Assembly (NCBI RefSeq): GCF_023343835.1
Contig: NC_064433.1
Coordinates: forward strand, 66,114,032 to 66,178,031
From: Lagopus muta
Lineage: Eukaryota; Chordata; Aves; Galliformes; Phasianidae
Direction of reading: 5' to 3'
Length of the DNA stretch: 64,000 bases
A program made the translations under genes and the position numbers. Of the stretch, positions 10,821 through 25,109 are shown one piece after another. The first letter of the stretch is position 1. Every line of letters begins with the position of its first letter. A model generated the notes under the pieces. The model was not told where the DNA came from. It made no database searches and worked only from the letters and a program-made list of their open reading frames with translations.

Positions 10821-11949
10821 GCAATAATTGAATTTTTTATACTTTCTCATGCTAGAAGTGTTTCTGGTTTCCTCTTCCAGAGGAAAAGTCTTACATGTAC
10901 GTAAGTCTTCAGTTGTGTCACTCGTGTATTCTCTATTGCAATTTAGACATACTCATACATAAAGGAGTGCCACACACTTGGAGAAATGAATAAATAAAAA
11001 CAGATAGAAACAGCTATGGGAGTCCCACAGGGATGCATTATATTAACTTTTCTCATTTTCCATTAGTCTGAAAAATGATGCTGAGGTTGCTTTTCTTGGG
11101 AGCACAGATAGAAATTCCAACTTGAAAAAGCCATTCTATGGAGACATCAGCTAGTGCTTTTATAACTGAGTTACATACGTCAAATGGCAGTAGAAAAAAG
11201 AGTTCATTTCTCTGTTGATGAATGATGAATAAATGAAACAGAGATTTGCAAGCATGTTACTTTTTCTGTATATACATATCACCCACAACTCAGCAGAGTT
11301 TTCTGTAATTTACGATCACTTGTTTCCTTCCCTCATTAAACTACATACCTCTGTATTCTACCCTTAGGATATAATCTCTTGACTTCAGTGTTTTTAAACA
11401 CCATATACAACAAAATATATAAGAGGCCTGAAGCAGAGGGACTTACAGGAAATACTGTGATCTTTCATATCTCAGTTGTGATGTGGCTGGTTCATGCAGA
11501 AAGGTCGAGGTCCCTGCCAGTGGCTGATAGCAGTAAGCCGACCCTGCTTCTTCATGGAAACTGCTCACAGAGATTGCCAAACACAGAGGAAAATCTATGG
11601 CTTTCAGGTGACAGTACTCTAATTTGTCTGAAAAAATTGCAGCATCTAAAACCAGACATTAGTTTCCCAGAATTTCACGTGGATGTAGATTTCCACACTG
11701 TCTGCTTCCTAAACCACAGTTCTAGGAACTACACCCTCCCACTTCTGCAGAAGAATAAGAGAAAGGGAGGCATCCTATGTGGATCATATTATCATACACC
11801 ACATTTGTCTCATTATATGCGCTGATACTGGGACTTTCCATTGGTGTTTTCAGCTATATATATGTAATCCCTCATGCTGTGCACTCCAATAAACTTAATT
11901 TAAATTAAAATGTGCTTTTAAAAAATCATCATATCACAATTTAAGGATT

Positions 11950-11968
11950 GGGGGGGGGGGGGGGGGGG
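11950..11968 (+). repeat. Poly-G run of 19
   Basis: An uninterrupted run of 19 G is followed by AAGGGG. Its length is likely unreliable in any assembly. Confidence 0.95.
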
Positions 11969-13843
11969 AAGGGGTGAACATTTCCTTTTAGCTAGCATCT
12001 GTATTTGCCTGCCTTACTGAATAGTATTAACTTATCATTTGAATTTTAAATTCTGGCCATTGGATGCTTTTACAACCTGTGCTCTTTCAAAAAGCTTTTC
12101 AAATTAGCTGCTCTCTGCAAGGCTGGTGCAGACCATGATGCAGGACATCTGTGCTGAAGGACTAGACCTCCCATGTCTATTAGTTGGTGAAATGTCAGGT
12201 GAGTGTGAGGACAGAAGAGGTAAAGCTGAAAATAAGACAGAAGTCCTCACCATCCTCCAGTTAGGCCTGGCTGCCTCCCAGTGACTGCCCTTGTAATTAA
12301 GGCAGTCTTCTAGATGTCAGAAATACTGTGTGTGCAAGATATTTTTATATTTAAAGGACGGGCTGCTGTGGGCCATTTATGTTCTGTGAATTTAAAGAAA
12401 GTGGAAGGAATCAGGAGGAGGATAGACCCACAATATGCCCCAGAGTTAAACCTGACTGTGGTTTTGTTCTGGAAAATTCCCATAGGTAAATTATCAAAGA
12501 TATTCCTGAATCACAGAAAACTTGGATCCAGAAGTAAAAAAAAAAAAAGTTTATTAAAATCAGCTTTGATTTGTCTGGGACCTCTCTGTTTTGATGCTGA
12601 TCTGTCTTACCTGTCTTCTTAGTGTGAAAAAACAGCAGCACAGATTCCCTGACATCAGCTTTGAGCCTAATAATTCTTGAACTATTGACTAATTTACTCA
12701 ATAGATTTCATACTGTTTTGAAAGACTTATCTCTGAATGTTGTTTTTTACTTTCCTTATAGCTCTGCCAGATAAGTGCTAGAGGAGCTCCCAACAAATTT
12801 ATTGGAATTAAAAGCAATTACTGTTAGCAAACAGCCTTCAAAGAAACATATGTTCGTCCAATTTAGTCCTGTCTGTGTTGTGTATCTGAAGTTAGCATAT
12901 ATTTTCACTGGAGAAGAGTTTACACTGTTACATCAGTCGGAGGACTGTAGCAGGATACTGGCAGCCAAGAAAATGTAATTTTTTTAATGTGGACACCTCT
13001 TGGCTGTTTGAGGCGAGTGATGCAGCTCCTCTAGGAAGAAATACATATTAAAATGAAAGGTCAGCCTAAACACTTCAATTATGATCCCTCCTTCCATGGA
13101 AGCATTGCATTTCATCTTATATTAAGAGTTTTAAAATCTTCCTTTATAAAGCATGCATCTCAAAGAATCATTGTGTGTTTCCCTCCGAATGAATGAAATG
13201 TAATGCATCCACAGAGAAAAACTTGCTGTCTCCATTTCCACAGAACCAGGTCAATGTTTCCATCCTCCCAGTAAGACAGATGGCTACCAGAGCAGAGGAT
13301 TATTTTTGGATGTGGTGATGAAGAGAATTGTAAACTTATAAAGCTTTCAACAACATTGAAAAGATCCTCAACCCGGGAGCAGCAGTTTAGAAAATGAAAA
13401 ATGGTCTTTTTTTTCCCCATCAGTCTGACATCTTCCACATGTCCCAGTACTTCATATGCTTCTGTTCTGGAATGAAGTGAGTAGTGGGATTTCCACGACA
13501 ATCCTTCTTGCTTTCTTCTATAAATTCAAGTTATATGAGTGGAAGTGTGAGTTCTCTGCCTTTCCATGACTTTTCTGATTTATCCTCTCAGAAATTGGTG
13601 TTCTCTTTCTCCTCTACCAAGCCACAACTGATTATCTACTTAGTGAGCAGTATCACAGGTAGTGCCATCCCTCCTGGGAACACGTACAGAATGTGCAACG
13701 AATCTGATGTCCCAATAAATAACAAAAATGCACACATGTATATATGCAAAGATCATAGTATCAGAGACCACGGTGCGTTTGCCTGAATTTGGAGTGGGAT
13801 ATATACCCTACCCTGCTAAACACATGAAACAGATGGCTTAGGG

Positions 13844-14192
13844 CAGGAATGTGCAAGCTGCAGCCTGTAGGCCACATAAGGCGAAGCACAACCCATCCTA
13901 TGGCTGCCCCCTGCTCTGCACAATCATGGACGTGGCTCTGACCTACCAAGCAGCCCAGCCTAGCCTCAGCCGTGTGTGTATTGCTCAGCAGCAGCCAAAC
14001 ATCGGTGTGCAATAGGCACTGTCTGGGCTGAAACAATGACGAGGAGTGCAGTGCTGACTCAAGGTGTGGAAAACAGTTTTATGCATTTGTTAAACACAGT
14101 CAGTCCTGTGAACAATGAGAAATATATAGCCTTGCTTTCTGATTTAATAAAGGGATATGAGAACAGGTTTCAAGACTGCTAAAAGCATCATC

Positions 14193-14224
<32 letters not shown>

Positions 14225-14550
14225 GATATAAATAAATTACCAGAGAAAAATATCCTTTGCTTCACAATCACACCTTATTTGTGTCATCACTTTTTGGCAA
14301 TACGTACATTTTTGAACAACTGTTTCCAAAGATAAGAGTAGGAAGAGTAAGATTTCATCAAAAATCTGATAAACATCTTGAGAAGTGATTAAGAATTGCA
14401 ACCGCTTCCATAAAACCAGAAAGCAATGCATTAGTTTCACAAAAACAAGGTCAAATATCCCGCTAATTCTGTTTTTGTTTCTCTAATTTTTTTTATATTT
14501 TAATAAAAAGTTTTTTTAAAGTAAAATCAATTTTGTTACATATAGCATAT
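13844..14550 (+). mobile_element. hAT/Charlie-like transposon remnant, copy 2
   Basis: The left edge reads like a hAT-Charlie 5' end: CAGGAATGTGCAAGCTGCAG followed by CCTGTAGGCCACAT, comparable to the 'cagggg..gcggcccgcgggccacat' ends of that group. Further in, a frame at 13976-14182 ends LSDLIKGYENRFQDC, resembling the hAT motif before the C-terminal dimerisation region. A run of 26 T (14194-14219) interrupts the match. Beyond it, sequence homologous to copy 1 resumes (CACAATCAC...TTTCATCAAAAATCT...). It is broken by frameshifts and is not functional. Confidence 0.7.
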
Positions 14551-14559
14551 GGGCAGTGT

Positions 14560-17500
14560 TTGCTTACATCTCAAGTGATCTCAGAGTTTTAGACCTTGGA
14601 TTTCTGATAGCAAGTTGATTGCTTTCCTAGATGGGTTCCTTCATTCTCTACTAATGACTAAAAATTTCATTAGCCCACAGTGGGCAAACAGACCTGTTTA
14701 CTGCATAACACTGTTGATTTTAGGATTGGGGAATATAATTTCTTACTCAATCCATGTATCTGCCTTCCATGGAACTGGTCCTACTTTTGTAAATGTATTC
14801 CTGTTGGTTGCCTTTTATTTCTTAGGGACATCAACAAACTTTTTAAGGAATGCAGTTCTGTTTGAAAAAGGAATGTGTCACTAATTTTGTACTCTTCCAC
14901 TGTGCTAGATTGTGGTAAAGACAACATGAGGTATGGATGGATGCTCAGCTGGAGTTCAAGCCAGAAATCCTGGAGTGTCTTATTTTTAACTGGAGAAGTG
15001 GAAAACTAATACACAGTCCAGATAACAAGTTTTCCCCAGAATTTTCAAGGCAGTGTATTTGCAGGAAACTAATTAATAGTTTCAATGAGCAATCATGTAA
15101 GAATTCTGAAAGGTAAGGTTATGTTTCTTTAGCCCCGGAGCAGAAATTAGAATGTGGCTGCTCACAGCCCTTCAGTGCACACTGGATGACTCCTTCTTAA
15201 ATAAAAAATAGAAATAAGATATAGTTTCATATACACCCAGATACAGAATTCCAGTATTAAATTCAATGCCCAGATATTGTACAAAAACACAGATTTAATT
15301 GATGTAGCTATTCTTTACTGCTTCACACCCTTTTTTTTCACTTTGCAAACTCTGAAGCAAATTAGTATCTAAAATTTAAGTTCTTACTGTTATGCCTTAA
15401 GCACCACTATCTGTCTTTTTATTTATTTTCATTTATGGTAAAAATAATGCCACTAACCACTACTTGCTCACATCTGAAGACTAGTAAGGAAAAATTTTCA
15501 AGGATTTTTAGCTTGTTAAGTAGAAGACAGAAGCGTCAAACCCTGATCTAAGGGCTTATTTTATAACAACATGGCTAACTGATGTCTTTGGGGAATTCAT
15601 TTCTAGTAAAAGGAAATTAGAGCAGATGCAGGTTCACTGCCAGGGCTCCTCTTAATGAATTTAACTTTTTTTTTTGACACTAGCAATGTCACTTTTTCAC
15701 CCCAGTGATCTGCAAATTGAAACAAACAAGAGAGCGTGCTTGATGATGCCAGATTTCCTACAGATTAGTTTGGTGCATTTCCTCCTCTGCCACTGTTGCA
15801 ACCACCTCAACTAATCATTCCTGTTTCCTTGGAGTCCTTGCTCCACTTAAAACTTGTGCTTAAATGATGGCAATTATTCCTCCTGATCCATGGGATCTTC
15901 TGTTATCAGAAGATATCATTCAGCATTGTCCAAGAATAACAGATCAGAATCCTTTCAATGACTCCAGAGACAGGAGTTAGATTAAATCTTTTGAGCAAAT
16001 TTATCTAAAATGATTGGGTGTGCATTATTTGTTCCTTTTTTCTGTCAAATTAGCCAATTAAAAAACAACAAGAAAGCACTTGGTACACACCTAGGTTAGT
16101 TCAAAATGCTCTTTAGCAGTCAGCTGGAAAGACATATGCTTAATGATGTGCCATCACAAAATGCCTCCAGGCCAGGACCTTGCACGGAGCTCTGTTTATA
16201 AAACAAGCTTCTGTTTGCAGGATTTACAGCTAGAAGCTCTCTTGTGGCATGAGATATCACCCAGACTGCATCTCACAAAATATTCTCTGTCACAATATTT
16301 GCTGAAGATGTGGCTGAGGACTTCATATTGCCCTCAATGACTGTCTACTTGTGTCTTTTCATGGTAATACACCACTTATATGAAATCCTATGTCTATATG
16401 AAGTACAGCTGTATGTTCTTCTTGGGAATAATTAAATTACAAAGCCTAAAAAGGCTTCACTGCATTATTCAAATGTTTCCTCACTCAGTGGTAAGGCCTT
16501 GCTATAATTACTTGACCCAACAGTTTTCTGTGACAGTCTGGACTGTTCCCCAAATCCACATTATGTTCAGCAAGCATAAATCAACATTTCTAGGGCACAG
16601 TTCATCTCAGACTCTTGTTGACTTCTTACTTTTGCAAGCTGCACAGTGAAATGCCTATGTCTTGCCTTGACAAAGTGAGCTGAGCGAGCACATCAGCCTC
16701 CCTCTGTGCATGCTCTGTAGACCAGCTCCCCATTATCTCACAGGGAGCTTAGCAAGCAGGCTCATAGGTCCTCCAGGGAGGACACTAAAGTTGGGTAAGA
16801 TGAATGCCAATGCAAATGGCTGTTTGTTCCTTGTTTTCAGAAGCATTTGCAATCTGTGCTGTCTGCTTTTCATATATACTTTGGTTTCTTCTTACCTTAG
16901 CCTGGTTTTAATGAAAAAATTATATTTTGGTAACTGATTTATGTTAAATAAATCCATCCTTACCAGAACATCAAAAAAACTGGGTCACTGAGTTCCTAAC
17001 AAACATTTTCCTTGTGCATAAGGTTTTCCCAGGTAAGTAAGACCATGCTGGGTGTGACTCAGCCTGTGTTAACCAGAGTGACATTTGGAGACAGGTATCC
17101 CATGCAGCTGCTTAAATTGACATGAAGGTGCTGCTTTCACTGAACTAAGCTGCCCCTTAAACTAGCAACTTATGTTTACTCTCCTAATCTGCTTATGCAA
17201 ATCTGGATGCATTTCCAGACTATTAGGAATCTTCCAGTGCACAGAAACACATATGGTCTAGGCACACAGATCAGATGAAAACATATACTCCAGTGGTGTG
17301 GGTTGTAACCACTCTTTCAGGTACAAGCTTTCAGGCGAGCAACCCGATATCGGGGTTTAATGTGCAGTGCAGAACGCATATGGACAAGAGGACAAATAGC
17401 AGGACTATCTTTTGGGTTACTGAAGACTGAGCCATGCAAGGCAACATAAACATGACAAGCAGTTAAAAGCAGTTTCAGGCTCCTTTTTTTTTTCTACTTT

Positions 17501-20500
17501 CTCTTCTCTCCACTTGATTATTTTGTTAGAATCTTAATCTGTGTTACCGGATCAATACTACATCTAGTTCAAACACACACAGCCTTCTGTCTACAGGAGT
17601 TGGAAACAGGGAAGGGAGCTAGAACTGCAAAGCTCTCTCACATGGATGCCATCAAACAAGATTCTACCTCTGAAATAAAATGCTCAAATTCAACTTTATT
17701 GGTATGTGAAAAAATGTAATAATTTGCTATTAACTCACTGCTCTGAGGAGAATAATATTTGATCCTTCAGTGATGTCTTTTGACACCAGATCGCAAAGGA
17801 GGTCATCATCAATATCCCTGTTTCACCTCTGCTGCATGAACAGGAACAAGGCCATTGTCAACACACAATTGCTGAATTAAGAACTGAAATGAGAGTCCTG
17901 AAAATTTGTGCAGTAAACAACCCACTGCCTGCAATATGTTGTCAAAATGAAATTTAATATTATTTTGCTTAGAAATCACGCAGAAGAGAAATTGAATAAA
18001 TTCTTTCAATGCTCAGTGGATTTTCTGCTAAAATCTTAAGTGTCTCTGGGTACCATTTCTTTCTTTGAAGAAGAAAGACAGAAATGAAATAGAAATATTT
18101 TCAGTGTCTCCAGCACTTGCTGGATGCCCCACAGTACAAGCAGTGAGGTTCACTGTCTCTTCAGTTATCTGCGATGAGGGCAGCCACGGAGTTTTCCTAA
18201 GGGGAGAACACTCAGAAAATCATTAAGCTTTGTTGTCAGGAGCAGCCATGGCAAGACAATATGTTTGCAACAGCCAAACCTCACTGTTTCTGCTGGTGGG
18301 CTCTAGTGAGAGAAACTTGTTATTCACTCTCCTGAGCTGAGTTGTGCTTTCTGAAAGAGGTGTTTCTCAGAGGCATATAGCTTGGGAAAGAATAACGCCA
18401 TGCAGATCACTGGGCAATCAGCAGCATATTATATGTCTGTTTATGATTGTGGATGCCAGATGGAATAATTTAAGTGACCTGATCCTTATTTGCTCTTCCT
18501 TTGTCAGTAGTATCAATCAGTGGCATTAGTCCAGTGTACATTTGTGAGAAGGAACCTTTGTACAAGGACAGGAATAAAATTGGGCATTCAGAAAGATATG
18601 AGATAACAAAATCCATCTCACCTGATGAAAATATGTGTTAGAATTCATGATATGTCACTAACCCATTAGGCAGTTGTTCCTCAAAGTTACTCTAGGCTCT
18701 TCTCTTGGTCTCTTTGTTGTGACAGCGTGGGCCAGGTGATAAACCTGAAAGCCTGCATATATTGGAAAGGGAAGGTCTGCTGTGAATTAAGTGCAGTATT
18801 GAGACACATAGAGAAACAGGCAGCACCCAGCTGTCCTAGGATGCATGGAGCCTGCATGCCTCTTTGTCTGCTGAGATGGATCCTGGGGGTGAATGCACTA
18901 TGAACAGATGTGATAAGAAGGTTCCTGGGGGGAAGGCTGCCAGTGAAAAGGTGATTTATCCTCTTTCTGGAGAGGATACCCTGGGTGGAGGGAGACCACA
19001 GTTAAGAAATAAAAGCTTTGGGGAATACATTGCATGGATCAGAGCAAACCTGCTATACATGTTAGTAGTGCCAAGGATAGAAAGAAGCATTGACAAAAAT
19101 AAAGAGGGGTCTGCTAGAGTAAGAATTATGTTTAACCAAAGAGGAGGAGTAAAGACTGTATAGGGAGAAATATAATGTCAGCACTCAAAGATCCGAGGCA
19201 GTCTGTAGCTTAGTTCAGCTTGCCAGAATTCCTCATTCAAATAGCAGATGGAGCAAAAATAAGTTTGTCCTGTCCCTCAAATACGTGAACCAAAAAATGG
19301 TAACTGTAAACAAAGAGTTTACAGCCTTTGTCTGAAACAGGCTGTGGGGGTTGTCATACAGAGCTGAAATATATTTTTCTCCCTCTACAATTTGCTTTGA
19401 AAACTGTAATACTCTCTCAAATTAAAATATTGAGTTTCTGTACAGCCATGGGAAGAATGTAGTGTTTATGCCTCTGGGGGTCCTGAAGAAAAATTGCTTG
19501 GGTAGGCTTTACATTATTTCGCAGTAGCTGGGGCTGATGTAATTATATTGACACAACAAAAGTCACAAGTATATTGATTTTGGAGTAACTTCTTCCAACT
19601 TATTTTATATTTTTTTGTGTTGGCTTTTTCCTCCAGACCCTATGTTCTGTTGTATATACCTCTAGGTTTTTGAGAGCAGCTTCAGAGTCCACCCTGGAAG
19701 TTAGCTCAGAGTAAGCTTTGGAGCTATAAATTCTCAGCCTGTGTGAGCTAACATTTGCTTATCAAAATAGGCAAGGCTGAATCAGGCTCCAAATAAACAC
19801 CACAAGTGATGGGCCTCCTTTCAATGCTACATCAGGCCATCAAGCCCAGTGTCCTAACTTCCACCTTGATTCAGACATCAGAGTGGAAGGAGTTCAGACA
19901 GCATCACATCTACAGATTGATTCCTTAACAGGAAACTGAATCTTCCCAAAGAACTAGTTCATCACCTCTGACACCTTCTCTTTGCTACTAGTCCATACCA
20001 CTGCAGACAAACTACAGCTGAAGTTCTGAAGCAGGTTACTGGCTGAAACAAACACAGTAGACGTATGTTTTCCCTTGAGTAAGGTAACACATACAGACCA
20101 CTGCAGGGTACCTCAGTGATCACTTCTGCACACCTGATTCTGAAGTGCTGGTGCATGCACAACTTGAAGTTGTTGAAGATTTTGGATACTTTTAAAGATG
20201 TCTTTGTTCAAAAGAATCTGTTATGGGCATAGATAATTCATCTTGATATGCTTTAGATGCATACAAAATTATTCACAAGATTCTTGTTCTCCTTCAACAA
20301 CCTTTGGGATGTAACATCCTGCTAACATTATTAACAGCTTCACTAACATAAGCATAACTCTACATTACAGGGTTATTTATTTTACTGGCCTTAAAATCAG
20401 TTCCTCTCATAGTCCTATTCCTGTAGGCATGAGTAATCAGCCACTCTGAATGTCTGCCTACAGCCTTGGGACTGCTGGCTTCATCATGTGCTCACACTGT

Positions 20501-23500
20501 AAAATTCTACAGTCTTTAAGAGTTCCCTCTATACACATTCTTATTTTAGGGTCATTGATATTTCAGTCTACATGGCAATGATCATTTAAAAGAATTTATA
20601 TAATCCATTGGTGTTATCAGTACTTCTTAGCTACAGCAGTTTCACTAAGGCATTATTAAAATTGCTTTACTACTCTGCATAATGTACAGCCAAGCTTCTG
20701 ACGTGGCTGATAAAGGTAAAAGCTCCTTTTAAAGCATCACCTGCTTTTCTGCAGATGCTGGCTGGCTTTTCTGTTGCAGTGCTTCTGCATCCATCCACCC
20801 ACTCACACTGGAGAAGTAAGCTCACACAGCTAGGTCAAGTCTTGTGTTTCTACCCTTCTTTCACATCAACCATTTTGGATGGCCTCTTTTTGCTTACATA
20901 TTTTTGAATATTTTATTCTACTTTCCATTTTTTCATATCACGCTTCCTTTTTTTTTTTTTCTTTTTTTTTTTTTTCTTTCTCCCTCTTCTGTGCAACTAT
21001 CCTAACTACTCCTATAGTAATCTGGTTCAGAGACTGTATTTTCCCAACTGTTGGCTGTTTTTGTAACTGTGATATTTGTTTTTTAGGACGGCATCTTCAG
21101 TGTTCTCTCATACAGGCAAGATATTTCTTCTGCACAAGGTAAAATAAAGGTTTCAAGGAGCAGTTGAAAATGCAGCAGTGAGACGTGAGCAAGCGGGTAA
21201 GATTTCCTGTTCATGAATCAATATTTTTTTGTACTATTTACTTCACCCTGTACCCAGTCTACCCAGAATAGGCATATATGTATATTTTCTCTGGGTTCAT
21301 GATCTACTAGATGTAAATCATTAAGATATTATCCCAATGCAGGAAACTCTCTACAGTGTTTTGGCAGAAAAAATATTGCCAGAGAATGGTATTGTTCTCT
21401 ACTTCCAGGGGCTACATGGAAATTGTAAGCTGATGATACTGTTTTGATGAATATTGAAATCTATTAACCCCTCCCTGGAACATACATTTTCATTTTCTTT
21501 TGACAAGCTTCAGTAGCTAGGTCATTTGTTGTTGATGGCAATACCTACTCAGACGAGTAAAGCCCCCAGATCCTTGATCTATGTAGCCATAATCTTGGTT
21601 AGAATTTCACAGTCAATGTTAGAGACTGATGTCTCTAATGTTAGTATCCTGAAGAAAACGGTCCAAGGTCTGCCAGAGTCAAACTCACTGTCAGCTTGGT
21701 TTGGCTGGTTTCGATCAGTATCTGTGACACACAGATGAGCTGCCTGAACAGTATCGAACAGTATACGAAGAGTCGAGAAACCCTTTTAGCTGCCCTGAGG
21801 GCACTAGAAGGAATTACAAAACACAACAGCAAGAGGTAGGGGGGCAGAGTCTGTTCTCCACCTGCTGGGGTATTTCCTCTGTTGACACTGTGACACTGTG
21901 ACTGTGACACTGAGAAATTGTCTTTACTGTGGAATACCATCTCTGATTTCTTTCCAGTCCCTTCACAAGGCTGAGCAACCACACTGTCACTGCAGGTACT
22001 TACTTCTCTGTCAGTGTGTCTCAAAAAGAAAGCCATTCCACTTCAGAGAACTGGTACAGTCGGTAACTCAGAGGGGATAAAGAGGTCTTGTCATAATGAT
22101 CAATCTTTGAGAAAACCACTTGGGCTTGCTGAACTGATGTGTAAATGAATCCCACACTTTTTCTTGATAGTGAATATCTGAAAATGAGGAGATTATGAAA
22201 TGAACAGATTATGGAATCAATATCTTTCTCCCCAAAACTACTACAGTGATAGAATCCCAAAATGTGAAAAACGCAGACCAAGTTACATTTTTGCCAGAAA
22301 TATAAATACTCCTATCTTCAGAAAGTATGTATTGGTGTTGTTTTATTTACTGCAGTTGTTTTGACAGCTCTGGAGATGGACCCCTATTTATAATTTGGAC
22401 TTCACTATATTTTAAAATGGATAAAAATCTTAGCGTGCTTTAGTTCCTGTGACTATAGAAACAGCTAAATATCCCATATTGTTCTTTTAATTCCTCTCTA
22501 CGTCACCACCACAGTCAGCGTGAAATTTTACATAATGTGCAGCCATCTGAAACAGCTGTATAAATAGAGATTTTAACTGCTACAGGGATAACTCCTCCCT
22601 GTTGTAATTCCTTGGCATGCAGTGACTTATTCCCACTGGAAAGAATAATAACACAGCTGACTTTCGTGCGCACATGTGCTCCATCTACTTATAAAGCTGA
22701 TGTTTCAATTAGAAATTTCTAGCAGGTCAACCAAACAGAAGTACATGAAAACAGACAGAGTAAATTATCTACATGGTTAGATCCAGCTGTTGGAGCTCCC
22801 CTCGAGGGGCTTAGCTGCATGTATTTCAGTAAAGTTAATGGGAACCATATATTTGTCTTCCCTCATATCGTTGACATTGCACCCCCTATGGTTAAAGCTG
22901 AGCAATTCTCAGAATTTTTGCTTTCGTGGCATCTTGCAAACCCTCTGAGCATGCTGCCTGCCATAGGCAATCTTCCTGCCTACCACTGCTGGCTCTCCTT
23001 TTTCCAAATACATCTCCTCACTCCTCTGTCAGGTTTACATTCATGTATCACAGCTGCACATAGCAGCTCCAATTGCAGTTGGAATCCTACGGTGTTACCC
23101 ACTGTACACATTATGAAGATAGTAACTTCAGAAAGCACTGTGTCAGTAGACAGAGCAGAGAGGCAGAGAGTGATGGTAAAAAAAAAATAAAGACTTAGCA
23201 CTCTTTAGTGTAATCTATCTGTCTGATTAGGCTCTTTCTTCTTCTTAATTGTAGTTAACCCCAGACATTCACCTTTCCCAGATGTTTCTGTTATGTTTCC
23301 ATGCTTTTTTATTCTCTTTTCACACAGCACTGTGTGAAAAACACACTGTTGTTTCACTGTTCACTGTTACACACTGGCAGTAACACTTTCATCCAGCCAC
23401 TTTTTTAATCTCTATCCTCTTTATGGCCAACATACATTAAACTTCACCTCTCATGCGAAGGTGACCTTGGCAAAATGTCTGTTTGACAAATAAATGTCCT

Positions 23501-24830
23501 AAAACATGGCTGTTGGTGCATTCTGATTGCTGTAATTGTTCCATGCTTGTCCCATCGGTTCTGTTTTGGCTGGAGAAGGTGATGGAGCATTGTGATACAT
23601 AGAGGTGAATGCTGATACAGACAGAGCTAAGCTGCTAAACAGGCAGCTAGAGAATGTCATTTCCACATCATCTGACTAAATTATATTTATGGCTTGGACT
23701 GAATTCTTTTATAGAGTGCACATGTTTAATCAAACCTTCATTAATAGCCTCCTGGCATCTTTAATAGGTAACACCCTGGGGAATGGAGACTTGTACCTGA
23801 AATTTTACTGTTGTTTATTCATGGAATACAGACCCTCCGGGAATACCCACCTGCTTATTCATTGAATCCCTCTCTCTCAATGGAAATTTTTCTGCCAAAG
23901 TCTGTTAATAGGCTGAAGGTTGAGGAGATTTAGTCTGGGAACACTGGAAAAGCCAAAGTAGAGATGCTAATTCTTGAGCAAAAACTCCAACTAGTAAAAA
24001 AAACCAACAACAACACCTACTAGGACTGAATAGCTTAGAGCATTTGTAATGGCTCTGTACATCCAATGGTTCACATCTCAACCAATGGCTCAAACCCAGC
24101 GCAGGTTACAAGCAAGGGAAGCTCCATCCTTCACTTGAATTCAGTCAGTGCCTAAATAAATGCTGTCCCCTCCTGAGGGCTGCTGTTACAAAATTCCACC
24201 TGCTGAGGACACCTGGGCATTTAGTACTCTAAGCACTTTTAATGTTCCTTTCTAAAATCCACTGTGGAAATTGTGTCTGTGATTTTTCTTGAATTAGCTC
24301 ACTATGCCCTAATTTTCCTAAATTAAGGAAGCTTGTGCACCCTGTAAAAATACCTTGCGCCCTCAGAAATGTGTGAAATAGTAGCAGCAGGATTATCAAT
24401 CCATAGAAAAACATTCATGAATCTCTGTGGGAGCAGAGTCAAGCTCCACAAGGACAAATAAACAACTTTGGTACAGACAGTACACATTATTGGGCATTTT
24501 TTTACTGGCTTGAGTGCGACTCCTAATAGTCTCACTACTTGCCCAGCGCTTGATTAAGTTCACTTTGTTTAATCACTGGTAGATAAAAAACCTCGTATAT
24601 CTACCTTCAGGTTTTGGCAGAGATTAATTAGATAATGAACCAGATTCCTAAGGTATTAGGATACCTTAATTCCTCCCTGAGCTACAAAGTGCTTTGCATA
24701 CCATTTGTCCTAAGTAGTGTGAGTACATACGTGTCACAGCTGGGGACACTGTTATGCAAAGTGATCAGACAGAACTTCTGGAGGTGGCAAGCAGTCTACA
24801 GAAGCAGACACTTCCCAGTGTAAATGCTAC
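14560..24830. other. Long intergenic stretch; no gene recognised
   Basis: Ten kilobases with only short chance frames. It holds a T-rich tract near 20948-20980 and a TGACACTG-type minisatellite at 21882-21913. A possible very old repeat near 19800-19930 reads like 'ccatcaagcccagtgtcct'. I saw no pair of coding segments joined by plausible splice sites. Confidence 0.5.
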
Positions 24831-24833
24831 AGA

Positions 24834-25045
24834 CTCATAGAATCATAGAATGGTTTGGGTTGGAAGAGATCTTTAAGATCATCAAGTTCCAACCCCCCTG
24901 CTGTAGGCAGGGATACCTCCTACTAGAGCAGGTTGCTCAAAGTCTCGTCTAGCCTGGCCTTGAGTGCTTCCAGGGAGGGGGCATCCACAACCTCTCTGGG
25001 CAACCTGTTCCAGTGTCCTAATATGTTCTCAGAATGTCTACTTAA
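24834..25045 (-). mobile_element. CR1 LINE 3' end
   Basis: The 3' end on the - strand appears on the + strand as CATAGAATCATAGAATGGTT followed by TGGGTTGGAAGAGATCTTTAAGATCATC. It continues into the 'agcctggccttgagtgcttccagggagggggcatccacaacc' segment typical of CR1. It is short and 5'-truncated. Confidence 0.93.
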
Positions 25046-25109
25046 CATGGAGAACTGGACCAGTTTGTGTGTTGCTGAACAAAGTTCACTTTGCTCAGAG
25101 TCCATGTGA

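Larger units (their letters stand above)
9160..13840. other. Intergenic; simple repeats, no gene recognised
   Basis: AT-rich sequence with scattered short reading frames. The longest (11379-11825, 148 codons) has no recognisable domain and is discussed as a finding. The (GGGAA)n and poly-G tracts are listed separately. Confidence 0.55.

Noticed and set aside
21641-22036. 131-codon - strand frame
   Set aside because: No recognisable domain, low-complexity repeats nearby, and a length compatible with chance.
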